DNA of 64,000 nt from Agromyces laixinhei (GTDB taxonomy: Bacteria > Actinomycetota > Actinomycetes > Actinomycetales > Microbacteriaceae): contig NZ_CP040872.1 in the NCBI RefSeq assembly GCF_006337065.1, positions 930,001-994,000 on the forward strand. The letters are read 5' to 3'. The notes beneath the pieces were generated by a model. The model saw only the letters and a program-made list of their open reading frames with translations, made no database searches and was not told the origin of the DNA. Of the stretch, positions 32,917-41,639 are shown one piece after another. The position numbers were made by a program, and so were the translations under genes. How positions within the stretch are numbered: the first letter of the stretch is position 1; each line of letters opens with the position of its first letter.

Positions 32917-33303
32917 ATGATTCTCGATCCGAGCGCAGATGACCGCCTCGACCGCGCCTTCATGGCGCTGGCCGACCCGGTGCGCCGCGGCATCATCGCC
33001 CGCCTGAGCCGGGGGCCGGCCACGGTCAATGAGCTCGCAGAACCGTTCGCGATCACCAAGCAGGCCGTCTCGAAGCACATCCAGGTGCTCGAGCACGCGG
33101 GGCTCGTCACGAGAACACGCGACGCGCAGCGCCGACCCGTGCACCTCGACGCGGCCCAGCTCGAAGCCCTCACCGCGTGGATCGACCGATACCGGCTGAT
33201 CCACGAGCAGCAGTTCCGTTCGTTGGACGCGCTGCTCGCCGAAGACCGTACCGAAGATGCCGGCACCACGACCGGCCGCACACGAGAAGAGACCCCATCA
33301 TGA
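32917..33303 (+). CDS. ArsR-family transcriptional regulator
   Basis: A 128-residue winged-helix repressor: FMALADPVRRGIIARLSRGP (helix 1-2), TVNELAEPFAITKQAVSKHI (recognition helix-turn-helix) and VLEHAGLVTRTRDAQRRPVH (wing). No Cys pair for metal sensing, so it belongs to the SRPBCC-linked, non-metal ArsR group. It overlaps the SRPBCC gene by four bases (ATGA) and is preceded by a promoter with an inverted repeat it probably binds. The three-gene unit ArsR-SRPBCC-VOC is typical of small ligand-responsive operons in Actinobacteria. Confidence 0.92.
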   Translation: MILDPSADDRLDRAFMALADPVRRGIIARLSRGPATVNELAEPFAITKQAVSKHIQVLEHAGLVTRTRDAQRRPVHLDAAQLEALTAWIDRYRLIHEQQFRSLDALLAEDRTEDAGTTTGRTREETPS

Positions 33304-33773
33304 CGAACCCCGTCACCATCACCGCCCCCGAAGGCCTGCCCTTCGTCGAGATCGAGCGCGAGTTCGATGCATCCGTCGCCGCCGTCTTCAACGCGCACCG
33401 CGACCCCGACCTCGTCACGCGCTGGCTCGGCCCGAACGGCTATGAGATGCGCGTCGACCGGTGGGACTTCGTGCCGCAGGGCGGCTACCGCTACCTGCAC
33501 ATCGACCCCGACGGTGAGGAGTACGCCTTCAACGGCACCTTCCACTCGGTGCGCGAGAACGAGTTCGCCGTGCAGACCTTCGAGTACGAGGGCTTCCCCG
33601 ACGTCGTCGCCATCGAGTCGATCGCGTTCGAAGACCTCGGCAACGGGCGCACGCTCCTGCGCATCCACTCGACCTACCCGAGTCTCGAGGCCCGCGACGG
33701 CATGATCCAGAGCAACATGGAGCAGGGCGTCCGCGAGGGCTACGAGCGACTCGACGGTGTGCTCGCCGCCTGA
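33300..33773 (+). CDS. SRPBCC (AHSA1-like) domain protein
   Basis: A 157-residue START/Bet v1-like protein: VEIEREFDASVAAVFNAHRD, RWLGPNGYEMRVDRWDFVPQ, YLHIDPDGEEYAFNGTFHSV and MIQSNMEQGVREGYERLDGV, the usual AHSA1 layout with a large hydrophobic pocket. It is co-translated with the ArsR regulator (ATGA overlap) and may bind the small molecule that the operon responds to. No signal peptide; cytoplasmic. Ligand unknown. Confidence 0.9.
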   Translation: MTNPVTITAPEGLPFVEIEREFDASVAAVFNAHRDPDLVTRWLGPNGYEMRVDRWDFVPQGGYRYLHIDPDGEEYAFNGTFHSVRENEFAVQTFEYEGFPDVVAIESIAFEDLGNGRTLLRIHSTYPSLEARDGMIQSNMEQGVREGYERLDGVLAA

Positions 33774-33858
33774 GAGCGAGCGGATGCCGCGGCGCCCGCG
33801 TCCATCGGCGGCCCGCGCCGCGGCATCCGACCCAACATCATCTCGAAGGGAGCACCTC

Positions 33859-34281
33859 ATGGACTGGACCCTGGAAGTCGTCATCGTGCCGGTGAGCGAC
33901 CTCGATCGATCGATCGCGTTCTATCGCGACCAAGTCGGTTTCGACCTCGACCACGACACCGAGAACGAGCGCATGCACGTCGCGCAACTCACCCCCCGCG
34001 GCTCCGGCTGCTCGATCGTCATCGGCTCGCTGCCGTCGCAGAACGAGATGGCACCGGGCTCCCTGCACGGCGTGCAGCTCGTCGTCGCCGACGCTGCGGC
34101 AGCTCGTGACGAACTGATCTCGCGCGGCGTCGAGGCGAGCGAGATCACCGTCTTCGACGAGCGCGACGGTGGCACCTTCTTCGGCTTCGCCGACCCCGAC
34201 GGCAACACCTGGGCCGTGCAGCAGATCGCGGCACGCGCCGCCGAGCCGCTCATTCCGCGCGTCGCGCAACCGGCTGTCTGA
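33859..34281 (+). CDS. VOC-family (glyoxalase-like) protein
   Basis: A 140-residue VOC protein: VVIVPVSDLDRSIAFYRDQV, FDLDHDTENERMHVAQLTP, GVQLVVADAAAARDELISRG and FFGFADPDGNTWAVQQIA. The order of paired beta-alpha-beta modules is complete, unlike the relic at 227-391. AAGGGAGCACCTC is a good ribosome site. It is the last gene of the ArsR operon, 85 bases after the SRPBCC gene, with GGATGCC/GGCATCC repeats in the gap. Its end overlaps the convergent GyrI-like gene by 32 bases, which is unusual. Confidence 0.88.
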   Translation: MDWTLEVVIVPVSDLDRSIAFYRDQVGFDLDHDTENERMHVAQLTPRGSGCSIVIGSLPSQNEMAPGSLHGVQLVVADAAAARDELISRGVEASEITVFDERDGGTFFGFADPDGNTWAVQQIAARAAEPLIPRVAQPAV

Positions 34282-34867
34282 GGATCGTTCGGAGCTTCTC
34301 GGGTGCGGCGCGGCGCGGGTCGCCGAGGTACACCTCGTGATGACGGCCGTTGAACCGCAAGCCGTGCTCGGGCATGAACTCGTGATGCAGGCGCGCGAGC
34401 GTCGGCCCTTCGTCGTCGTAGGGGCCGACGTGCAGCGTCTGCACCGAGCTGCCCTCGGCGAGACGTTCGAAGCGCACGTGGCCGGCGGCGGGCGCCTTCG
34501 CCATTGCCCTCGCGATCGCCTCGGCGACAAGCTCTGGGGTGAGCCAGTCGGGCTGCCAGATCATCATCGTCCACGACCAGGCCGACTTCTCGCGGGTGAC
34601 GAACGCCGCCGGGTCGTCGGCGCTCCACAGCCCCTCGAGCGGCCCGACGACGTAGTCGCGGTCGAGCTCGCGCTTGCTCTGGAACTTGGCGGCGTACGAG
34701 ACGGCGTAGAGCGCCGCAACCGCTGCTGCGTACTCGGGGGCGGTGTTGGGGTTGCCGTGCCCGTCGACCATGCAGTACGCGTGCTCGGGCACCTCGATGA
34801 TCTCGAACCGGCCGCGCGGCGCGGTGTACGAGGGCAGCTCGCGTTTCACGTCGTACTTCTCAGCCAT
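34250..34867 (-). CDS. GyrI-like small-molecule-binding protein
   Basis: A 205-residue protein of the GyrI-like/SOUL-type superfamily: GRFEIIEVPEHAYCMVDGHG, SWTMMIWQPDWLTPELVAEA, VQTLHVGPYDDEGPTLARLH and FNGRHHEVYLGDPRRAAPEK, the hallmark ending of stand-alone GyrI-like proteins. Relatives bind lipophilic drugs or hydrolyse cyclopropanoid compounds; not provable here. Its start overlaps the arginase-family gene stop by eight bases, so it is the second gene of that operon, and its own 3' end overlaps the convergent VOC gene. Confidence 0.88.
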   Translation of the reverse strand: MAEKYDVKRELPSYTAPRGRFEIIEVPEHAYCMVDGHGNPNTAPEYAAAVAALYAVSYAAKFQSKRELDRDYVVGPLEGLWSADDPAAFVTREKSAWSWTMMIWQPDWLTPELVAEAIARAMAKAPAAGHVRFERLAEGSSVQTLHVGPYDDEGPTLARLHHEFMPEHGLRFNGRHHEVYLGDPRRAAPEKLRTILRQPVARRAE

Positions 34868-35798
34868 GTCGCTCCTGCCCTCGCGTGCTGACCACGGTAG
34901 CGGTGCCGAGCTCGGCGAAGCCGGCCTCGAGCAACGCGGTCAGCGACTCGGCGTACTCGCCCGTGGGGTCGAGATCGGGGTCGAAGATCGCGACGTCGGC
35001 CCCGATCGCGTCGGGAGCGAGGGCCTGCAGCAGCGCCACCAGCTCAGCAGGGTCGAGACCGCCGGCATCGACGCTGTCGACGGCCGGCATGTACTCGGGA
35101 TCGAGTGCGTCGACGTCGAGATGGATCCAGTAGCCGTCGAGATCGCTCGCCGCCACGACGGCGCGCACGCGTTCGACGGTGCGCTCGATGCCGTCGGTGC
35201 GCACCGCGCTGGTCGGGAGGAATGCGCCGAGGGTCTCGGCGAGCTCGATGGCATCGACCTCGTCGTCTCGGGCGCCGAGCTGCACGGCATCGCGCGGCTG
35301 TATGAGCGGCCGAAGCCCGTCGAGGTCGCTGACCGCCGGCGCATGCAGCCCGACGGCGGCGGCGAGCGCCTCGCCGCCGAGCGCCCCCACCTCGTCGCTG
35401 TTGCCCGGATGCCGGAAGTCGCCATGACCGTCGAGGTAGACGAGCCCGAATCGGCCGCGACGCCGCAGGGCGAGCGCCGGCGCGAGCACGATGCTGCAGT
35501 CGCCGCCGATCACGAATGGCGTGCGACCCGCACCGATGGCGGCGTCGATGCGGCCTGCGAGGCGTCGACTGTGATCGATGATCGCCGTTTCGTTGCGCAC
35601 GGTCGCGCCCGGCTCGACGGCGGCACGATAGCGAGCGGCGAGCTCGGTGCCCGCATCGCGTGCGCCGAGCCGTGCGAACGCCCCGAAGAGCCCGGACTCG
35701 CGCAGCGCCTCGGGGGCTTTCGCGGTACCGGGCACGCTGCCCGGTTCGGGAGGGCGCAGGCCCAGGTTCGACGGAGCGGCGATGAGGTCGATGGCCAT
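34860..35798 (-). CDS. arginase/agmatinase-family hydrolase
   Basis: A 312-residue binuclear-manganese ureohydrolase-type protein: FVIGGDCSIVLAPALALRRR (GGDHS-like with Cys replacing His), GLVYLDGHGDFRHP (the DAHxD motif as DGHGD) and YWIHLDVDALDPEYMPAV (DxDxxDP) with AVDSVDAGGLDPAEL. The Cys for His and Gly for Ala changes mean metal binding and substrate may differ from true arginase. GAGACT lies six bases before the ATG, so the mRNA is probably leaderless. First gene of an operon with the GyrI-like protein. Confidence 0.85.
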   Translation of the reverse strand: MAIDLIAAPSNLGLRPPEPGSVPGTAKAPEALRESGLFGAFARLGARDAGTELAARYRAAVEPGATVRNETAIIDHSRRLAGRIDAAIGAGRTPFVIGGDCSIVLAPALALRRRGRFGLVYLDGHGDFRHPGNSDEVGALGGEALAAAVGLHAPAVSDLDGLRPLIQPRDAVQLGARDDEVDAIELAETLGAFLPTSAVRTDGIERTVERVRAVVAASDLDGYWIHLDVDALDPEYMPAVDSVDAGGLDPAELVALLQALAPDAIGADVAIFDPDLDPTGEYAESLTALLEAGFAELGTATVVSTRGQERHG

Positions 35799-35837
35799 GC
35801 AGACAGTCTCACGCGCACCACCGACCTCGCGGTGCGT

Positions 35838-38267
35838 CTACCCGTTCGCTGCGGCCGGCGTCGGCGCGAAACGCCAGCCCGTGATCCACTCGGGGTCCTC
35901 ACCGTGCTCGTACGCGTAGGCGCGGGCGGCCGCGCGGGCGGCGTGCCACTCGTCGGTGATCTCGCCGATGCCGGCACGGTCCTCGAGGCCGGGCACCCGG
36001 TGCACCACGTCGAGCGCAAGCCGGTATCGGTCGAGATCGTTCAGGTGCAGCATGTCGAACGGGGTCGTGGTCGTTCCGCGTTCCGCGAAGCCGCGCACAT
36101 GCACATTGGCGTGGTTCGTGCGCCGGTAGGTCAACTGGTGGATGAGCGACGGATACCCATGGAACGCGAAGATCACAGGTGCCGAGCGCGTGAAGATCGC
36201 GTCGAACCGCTCGTTCGGCATCCCATGCGGGTGGTGCTGCGGATCCTGCAGCCGCATGAGGTCGACGACGTTCACGAGTCTCACGCGCAGTCGGGGCAGA
36301 CGTTCCCGCAGCAGCTGGGCAGCAGCGACCGCCTCGGTCGTCGGCACGTCGCCGGCGCAGGCGATCACGACGTCGGGTTCGGATGCCGCGGCATCCGATT
36401 GATCGAAGCCCGACTCGTTACCCGCCCACTCCCACGCGCCGAGACCGGCCTCGACGTGCGCGGCGGACTCGGCAGGTGAGAGCCACTGCGGTTGCGGCTG
36501 CTTGCCCGCCACGACGACGTTGACCCGGTTGCGCGTGCCGAAGGCGTGCCGCATGACCTCGAGCAGGGTGTTGGCGTCGGGCGGCAGGTAGACCCGCACG
36601 ATCTCCGCCTGCTTGTTGACCACGACGTTCAGGAATCCCGGGTCCTGGTGCGAGAAGCCGTTGTGGTCCTGGCGCCACACATGTGAGGAGAGCAGGTAGG
36701 TGAGGCTCGCGACATCACCGCGCCACGGCACCTGCGATGCCGACTCGAGCCACTTCGCGTGCTGGTTGAACATCGAATCGACGATGTGGATGAACGCCTC
36801 GTAGCTCGTGATGAGCCCGTGTCGCCCGGTCAGCAGGTACCCCTCGAGGAGGCCCTGCATGAGGTGTTCGCTGAGTGCCTCGATCACGCGCCCCTCGCGC
36901 GCGAGGTGCTCGTCGAGCGGATGCATCGCCTCAGCCCATGCCCGCGAGGTGACCTCGAACACGGCGCCGAGCCGGTTCGAGCTCACCTCGTCGGGGCCGA
37001 AGAGGCGGAAGTCCGCGGGGTTGTCGCGCATCACGTCGGCGAGCCAGGAGCCGAACACGCTCGTGGCTTCGCCCGAGGCGCCGCGCTCGCCGGAGACGAC
37101 ATCGACCGCATGGGGCGCGAGCGGCGGCAGCGCGAGCGGACGGGCGATGCCGCCGTTCACGCGGGCGCTCCGATTCGCGCTCATGCGCAGCTCACCGGTG
37201 GGTCGCAGTGCGTCGAGCGTGGCGACGGCACGTCCCTCGCCGTCGAAGAGCTCCTCCGGCCGGTACGAGCGCAGCCAGGCCTCCAGCATCGCGAGATGCT
37301 CCGGGTTCTCGCGAACCCCGGCGAGCGGTACCTGGTGGGCATGGAAGGTGCCCTCGACCTGCACGCCGTCGACGACACGCGGTCCGGTCCAGCCCTTCGG
37401 CGTGCGCAGCACGATCGCGGGCCGGCGCGGCGCGGTCTCGGCGAACGCGCCTCCCGCGGCATCCGCTCGTATCGCGGCGATGCGCGCGTAGGCCACGTCG
37501 ATCGCGTCGGCGAGCCGGCCGTGCACGGCCATCGGGTCGTCGCCGTCGAATCCGCCGGTGACGAGCAGCGGTTCGTAGCCGTTGCCTCGGAAGAAGTCGA
37601 CGAGCTCGGCCTCTGGGATGCGGGCCAGCAGCGTCGGGTTCGCGATCTTGAAGCCGTTCAGGTGCAGGATCGGCAGCACCGCGCCATCCGTCAGCGGGTT
37701 CAGGAACGAGTGCCCGCGCCAGCTCGCCGCGAGCGGACCGGTCTCCGCCTCGCCGTCGCCGATCACGCAGGCGACGACGAGGCCCGGATTGTCGAGCGCG
37801 GCGCCGTACGCGTGCATGAGCGAGTAGCCGAGCTCGCCGCCCTCGTTGATCGAGCCCGGTGTCTCCGGTGCAGCATGAGAGGGGATGCCGCCCGGGAAGG
37901 AGAACTGGCGGAACAGCCGGCGCATCCCTTCGGCATCGGTGCCGACTGCCGGGAAGAGCTCGGAGTACGTGCCGTCGAGCCAGGTGTTCGCGACCATCGC
38001 CGGCCCGCCGTGGCCGGGACCGCAGACGTAGATCGTCGGCGTGCCCCGCTCGACGATCGCCCGGTTGAGGTGGGCATACACGAGGTTCAGACCGGGGGAG
38101 GTGCCCCAATGCCCGAGCAGTCGCGGCTTGATGTCTCGGGGTTCGAGTGGTCGGGCCAGCAACGGGTTCGCCATCAGGTAGATCTGGCCGACGCTCAGGT
38201 AGTTCGCGGCGCGCCACCACGCGTCGACGACCTCGAGCGGAACCTCGTGCCTGCGTGCTTCGGCCAT
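35838..38267 (-). CDS. xfp: xylulose-5-phosphate/fructose-6-phosphate phosphoketolase
   Basis: An 809-residue thiamine-diphosphate enzyme that splits xylulose 5-phosphate or fructose 6-phosphate to acetyl phosphate with glyceraldehyde 3-phosphate or erythrose 4-phosphate. Landmarks: [36 protein letters not shown], the TPP motif [60 protein letters not shown] and [20 protein letters not shown]. Length matches the family (about 800). GGGGAAGGC precedes the ATG. No acetate kinase or phosphotransacetylase gene is adjacent, so its acetyl phosphate must be used elsewhere. Monocistronic; the neighbour on the same strand is 40 bases away. Confidence 0.95.
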   Translation of the reverse strand: MAEARRHEVPLEVVDAWWRAANYLSVGQIYLMANPLLARPLEPRDIKPRLLGHWGTSPGLNLVYAHLNRAIVERGTPTIYVCGPGHGGPAMVANTWLDGTYSELFPAVGTDAEGMRRLFRQFSFPGGIPSHAAPETPGSINEGGELGYSLMHAYGAALDNPGLVVACVIGDGEAETGPLAASWRGHSFLNPLTDGAVLPILHLNGFKIANPTLLARIPEAELVDFFRGNGYEPLLVTGGFDGDDPMAVHGRLADAIDVAYARIAAIRADAAGGAFAETAPRRPAIVLRTPKGWTGPRVVDGVQVEGTFHAHQVPLAGVRENPEHLAMLEAWLRSYRPEELFDGEGRAVATLDALRPTGELRMSANRSARVNGGIARPLALPPLAPHAVDVVSGERGASGEATSVFGSWLADVMRDNPADFRLFGPDEVSSNRLGAVFEVTSRAWAEAMHPLDEHLAREGRVIEALSEHLMQGLLEGYLLTGRHGLITSYEAFIHIVDSMFNQHAKWLESASQVPWRGDVASLTYLLSSHVWRQDHNGFSHQDPGFLNVVVNKQAEIVRVYLPPDANTLLEVMRHAFGTRNRVNVVVAGKQPQPQWLSPAESAAHVEAGLGAWEWAGNESGFDQSDAAASEPDVVIACAGDVPTTEAVAAAQLLRERLPRLRVRLVNVVDLMRLQDPQHHPHGMPNERFDAIFTRSAPVIFAFHGYPSLIHQLTYRRTNHANVHVRGFAERGTTTTPFDMLHLNDLDRYRLALDVVHRVPGLEDRAGIGEITDEWHAARAAARAYAYEHGEDPEWITGWRFAPTPAAANG

Positions 38268-38419
38268 GCCTTCCCCAGTCGACTCGGCTTCGTTTCGAGC
38301 TTAGGTCGAAGCGCGCTGAGGAGGAAGGAGCGGCAGCGGCTAACGTCGGTGGTGATGAGCCTGTGATGCACCCCGACGATCTCTGTGCTCGCGACATCAC
38401 GAGCGAAGGAGACGCCTCG

Positions 38420-39162
38420 ATGCCATTCCTCACCGATGACGACCGGCCGCTCGACGAGCTGCTGCTCGCGCAGCGCCCCGACGACGGGCACCGGTTCCAG
38501 GTGCGCGCGCCGTTCGCCTATCTCGATCCGGTCGGCGGCCAGCGCTACGAGGTTCCGGTACAGGATGCCGCGAGCTCTCCCGGCGACGCCGGCGACGGCG
38601 CCGCTGGCTCCGACCTGGCCTCGGTGCCGAGCGCACTGTGGGGCCTCATCGCGAGCTACGGTCGCCAGTCGGCGCCGGCGCTCCTGCACGACCATCGCTC
38701 GGCGGTCGCGGCGGGCTCGGCGACCGGCGGGCCGCCCTCGCGCAGCGCCGCGTCGACGACCGGGTGTTCCGCACGGCGCTCCGCGAGCAGGGGGTGCCGG
38801 TGCTGAGAACCGCGGTGATGTGGGCGTGGGTCTCGGCCGATCGCGAGCGGCAGTTCGGCGGCGCCGCCGGCGTGCTGTTCGTCGCGCAGGCGGTGCTCGG
38901 CGGGCTCGTGGTGGCCGGGGCATCCGTCGCCGCATTCTGGAACCCGCTGTGGCTCGTGCTGCTCGCCGTCGTCGCGCTCGCCGGGCTCGCGTGGGGGCGC
39001 CTCGCGGCACCGCAGCTCGTGCTGGCGTTCTCGCTCGGATGGCTGGGGCCGTTCGCGCTCGTGCAGTTCGCGGCGATCGTGCCGTTCCGGCTCGTCGAGG
39101 CGTTCGTCGAGCTCGTCAGCGGCGGCGACCCGGCCGGGGTGTGGCGGCCGACGCTGCGCTGA
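38420..39162 (+). pseudogene. DUF1353-domain membrane protein, one-base frameshift
   Basis: ATG 38420 follows GCGAAGGAGACGCCTCG. The first frame gives MPFLTDDDRPLDELLLAQRP, FAYLDPVGGQRYEVP and DLASVPSALWGLIASYGRQS then APALLHDHRSAVAA, the DUF1353 core with the conserved H-D-H. The sequence then continues in another frame as DRRAALAQRRVDDRVFRTAL, REQGVPVLRTAVMWAWVSAD, and three membrane helices to 39162. Adding one G to GGG at 38713-38715 restores one reading frame of about 248 codons. Either a recent frameshift or a sequencing error; both halves retain normal codon use, favouring the latter or a very recent event. The 3' end overlaps the convergent hydrolase gene by 47 bases. Confidence 0.8.
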
Positions 39163-41329
39163 GCGGCGGTGGGGTCGGGCCCTGCGCGGCCGTCTTCGGC
39201 CAGTCGTGGAACCATCGGGCCCAGACCCGGGCACGCCAGCCCTGCGGGCGGAGCAACCGGCGTCGCGCCGCGAGATCCTTCGTGAACTCGTCGGTGCGCA
39301 CCGCGTCGCGGAGCCTCATCGGCGCGGGGATCGCGGCCGCAGCCATGACGCTCGCGGCGGAGTCGCCGGCGCGTGCGGCGACGACCACGGGAACAGGTGA
39401 GTAGAGCGGCTCGACGAAGACGAAGACCGCGACGATCAGGAGGATCACGGCGCTCACGAGCAGCCACTCGAGCGGGGGCCGGCTCCAGGTGGCGATCGCG
39501 AGCCAGATGCAGACGAAGGCACCGAAGACATAAGCCGCGCGGGGGATCGAGCTCAGCACGAGCCAGTCCTTCGGCTCGACGGGGCACCGGTCCCACTCGC
39601 GCGACCGGCGTGTGAGCGTCGACAGGCGCTGGTTCAGCCAGATCAGCACGGCGAGCGTGAGGCCAGAGGCGACGAGCCAGCTCCACGGCCCGAGCCCGTT
39701 CGGGTCGGTCACGAACGAGGCCGAGGCGATCGCCGCGGGCACGGCCTCTGCGACATCCTGGCCGCCCGGGAAGACGCCGATCACGAAGCCGATCGCACCG
39801 GCGACCCAGCTCGCGAGCGTCGCGAATGCCGCGTAGACGCCGGGAAGGCCGGGCAGGATCGCGGCGATCGCGACGGCGGCGAGCATGTTGATGCCGAGCG
39901 ACTTCTTGTCGATGACCGAGAGCCGGTTCTCGACCTGGGTGACGGCGACGGGGGCCTCCGGGAAGTCGGGGCCGAGCAGGAGCCTGGCCGTCGGTTCGAC
40001 CACCTGGATCGTGTTCTCGAAGTAGACGGAGTGGTCGAGGAATGGCTGGCTCGTGTTGTGCACGGCGTGCTCCTCGGGGCCCATCACGGTGGCGGGGCCG
40101 GGGAAGTAGGCGTTGCGCCAGCGTTCACGGCGGCCCGGCGCGGTGTCGGCGATGGGGCCGGCCGAGAACGGATCCCAGATGGCCCAGTGGTTCGCCCACG
40201 TGACGCCGTGCCCCTCGCCCGCGGCCTCGTTGCACTCGATCCACTTCGCGACGGGCCGGTACTCGTCGGGCCGGCCGAGCCATCGATCCCGGCCGAGCAG
40301 CACGACCGCCGCGCCCACCGTGGTGAGCCGGTTGACGTTGTAGTCGCTCGGCGAGAGCTCTTCGAAGAGCGCGAAGGTCGCGACCGCCGCCCCCTGCGAG
40401 TGGGCGAAGAGGTGCACGTCGCCGTCATCGCCGACGAGTTCCTTGGCGCGCGCGAGCGCGTCGCGCACGACGAGTCGCATCGCCGAGGCGCGCACCGGCC
40501 GCTCCTTCCATGCCGCCACGTCGCCGATCGACTCGACGATGCCGTCGATGACGCTCTGGGCGGCGTTCTTGAACCACGGGATGAGCAGGAGCGGGCTGAT
40601 GAGCGGCAGGATCGGCGTCAGCACCACCGAGAGCAGCACGAGGAACACCCAGGTCACGGCGAAGGCGATCGTGCAGACGACGAGCCTGACCGCGTCGATC
40701 ACGAGATCGACGAGCCTCGGCAGCGCCCGGGGTTCGTCAGGCCCCTTCGTCCAGTGCTGCACGAGCGTGTACCAGGGCACGAGCACCATGGTGCCGACGA
40801 AGAGGTCGAGCACGCGCCAGATCGCACGCCACATGAAGACGACGGCCCATTGGAAGATCTGGCCGCGGTTCATCGGCACGAACGATTCCGACCATCGCGC
40901 CTCGATGATGGCGATCTTCTGCTCGACGTCGTCGTCTTCGTCGGATGGCGCGCCGGCCGCCTGCGCTCGCGGGCCCGGGTAGCGCACGGTCGCCGTGATG
41001 ATCGGCAGGTCGCCCGAGAGATCGGACTCGTGGATCTCGACGCCGTGGCGCTCGTCTGCGCCGATCACCCGGTCGCGCGCGAGCCAGTCCATGCGGCCGA
41101 GCAGCGGCTCCGCCCACTCCAGCAGGATCTGGCTGCGATACGCGTTGCCCATACCGTGCACCACGACGAGGGCGCGGTCGAACCCGCCGCCATCGGATGC
41201 CCCTGCACGGCGTTCCGCCGACCGGCTGACGTCGCCGGGCGACTCCGCGCCATCGTCTGGCGTCGTCTCCACCGATTCCTCTGGCGTCGCTGCCGATTCG
41301 TCTGGCGTGGGGCTGGGTGCGATCCGCAT
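39116..41329 (-). CDS. membrane-embedded alpha/beta-hydrolase-like protein
   Basis: A 737-residue protein. It starts with an acidic linker, then DRALVVVHGMGNAYRSQILL (oxyanion HG motif), two or three helices (VVCTIAFAVTWVFLVLLSVV), then VHLFAHSQGAAVATFALFEE, the nucleophile elbow as AHSQG instead of GxSxG. Residues after 480 include four more helices (LAVAIAAILPGLPGVYAAFA region and VAVFVFVEPLYSPVPVVVAA). Candidate acid/His are in WAIWDPFSAG and NTSQPFLDHSVYFEN. I know this layout only as uncharacterised actinobacterial lipase-like membrane proteins. ATG 41329 follows CGAGGAGAATCC. It could be an esterase, or a lipase-fold scaffold without activity. Confidence 0.7.
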   Translation of the reverse strand: MRIAPSPTPDESAATPEESVETTPDDGAESPGDVSRSAERRAGASDGGGFDRALVVVHGMGNAYRSQILLEWAEPLLGRMDWLARDRVIGADERHGVEIHESDLSGDLPIITATVRYPGPRAQAAGAPSDEDDDVEQKIAIIEARWSESFVPMNRGQIFQWAVVFMWRAIWRVLDLFVGTMVLVPWYTLVQHWTKGPDEPRALPRLVDLVIDAVRLVVCTIAFAVTWVFLVLLSVVLTPILPLISPLLLIPWFKNAAQSVIDGIVESIGDVAAWKERPVRASAMRLVVRDALARAKELVGDDGDVHLFAHSQGAAVATFALFEELSPSDYNVNRLTTVGAAVVLLGRDRWLGRPDEYRPVAKWIECNEAAGEGHGVTWANHWAIWDPFSAGPIADTAPGRRERWRNAYFPGPATVMGPEEHAVHNTSQPFLDHSVYFENTIQVVEPTARLLLGPDFPEAPVAVTQVENRLSVIDKKSLGINMLAAVAIAAILPGLPGVYAAFATLASWVAGAIGFVIGVFPGGQDVAEAVPAAIASASFVTDPNGLGPWSWLVASGLTLAVLIWLNQRLSTLTRRSREWDRCPVEPKDWLVLSSIPRAAYVFGAFVCIWLAIATWSRPPLEWLLVSAVILLIVAVFVFVEPLYSPVPVVVAARAGDSAASVMAAAAIPAPMRLRDAVRTDEFTKDLAARRRLLRPQGWRARVWARWFHDWPKTAAQGPTPPPLSAASAATPRPGRRR

Positions 41330-41412
41330 TGGATTCTCCTCGAGCGAGTACGTCTCCGCGAACGCTAGCGCCTCGCACCGCCCTGTGTCTCCTGTGCTGG
41401 TCCGGCGTGAAG

Positions 41413-41430
41413 ATCAGGGTTAGCCCTGAT
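41413..41430. promoter_or_regulatory. 18-bp near-perfect palindrome in a divergent intergenic region
   Basis: ATCAGGG-TTAG-CCCTGAT lies between the start of the hydrolase-like gene (minus) and the helicase gene (plus). It is a candidate operator for a dimeric regulator of the NarL/LuxR kind. A CATAGT -10-like hexamer is about 20 bases downstream on the plus strand. The rest of 41330-41639 holds no gene. Confidence 0.5.
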
Positions 41431-41569
41431 TCGCGGCATCCGTCGCCGTTCATAGTGTGGGTACCGGTCGTCGTTCCGCGGGCTGCAGGGGGAACTGTCA
41501 TCGCGGCAACGACGGCTGGATAGCCGGTCAGCACCGAGTCTCGAAGGCGAGGTGCAGGCCGGCTTCCCC

Positions 41570-41607
41570 CGTTTCACGGCGCCGACGCCGTTTCACGGCG
41601 CCGACGT
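41570..41607. repeat. 19-bp direct repeat upstream of the helicase gene
   Basis: Two adjacent units starting CGTTTCACGGCGCCGACG (41570-41588 and 41589-41607), differing only in the last base. The second ends 32 bases before the helicase ATG, so it overlaps the promoter. Confidence 0.8.
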
Positions 41608-41639
41608 GCCGCGTCGCGCTCGCGTGACAGACTCGACGG

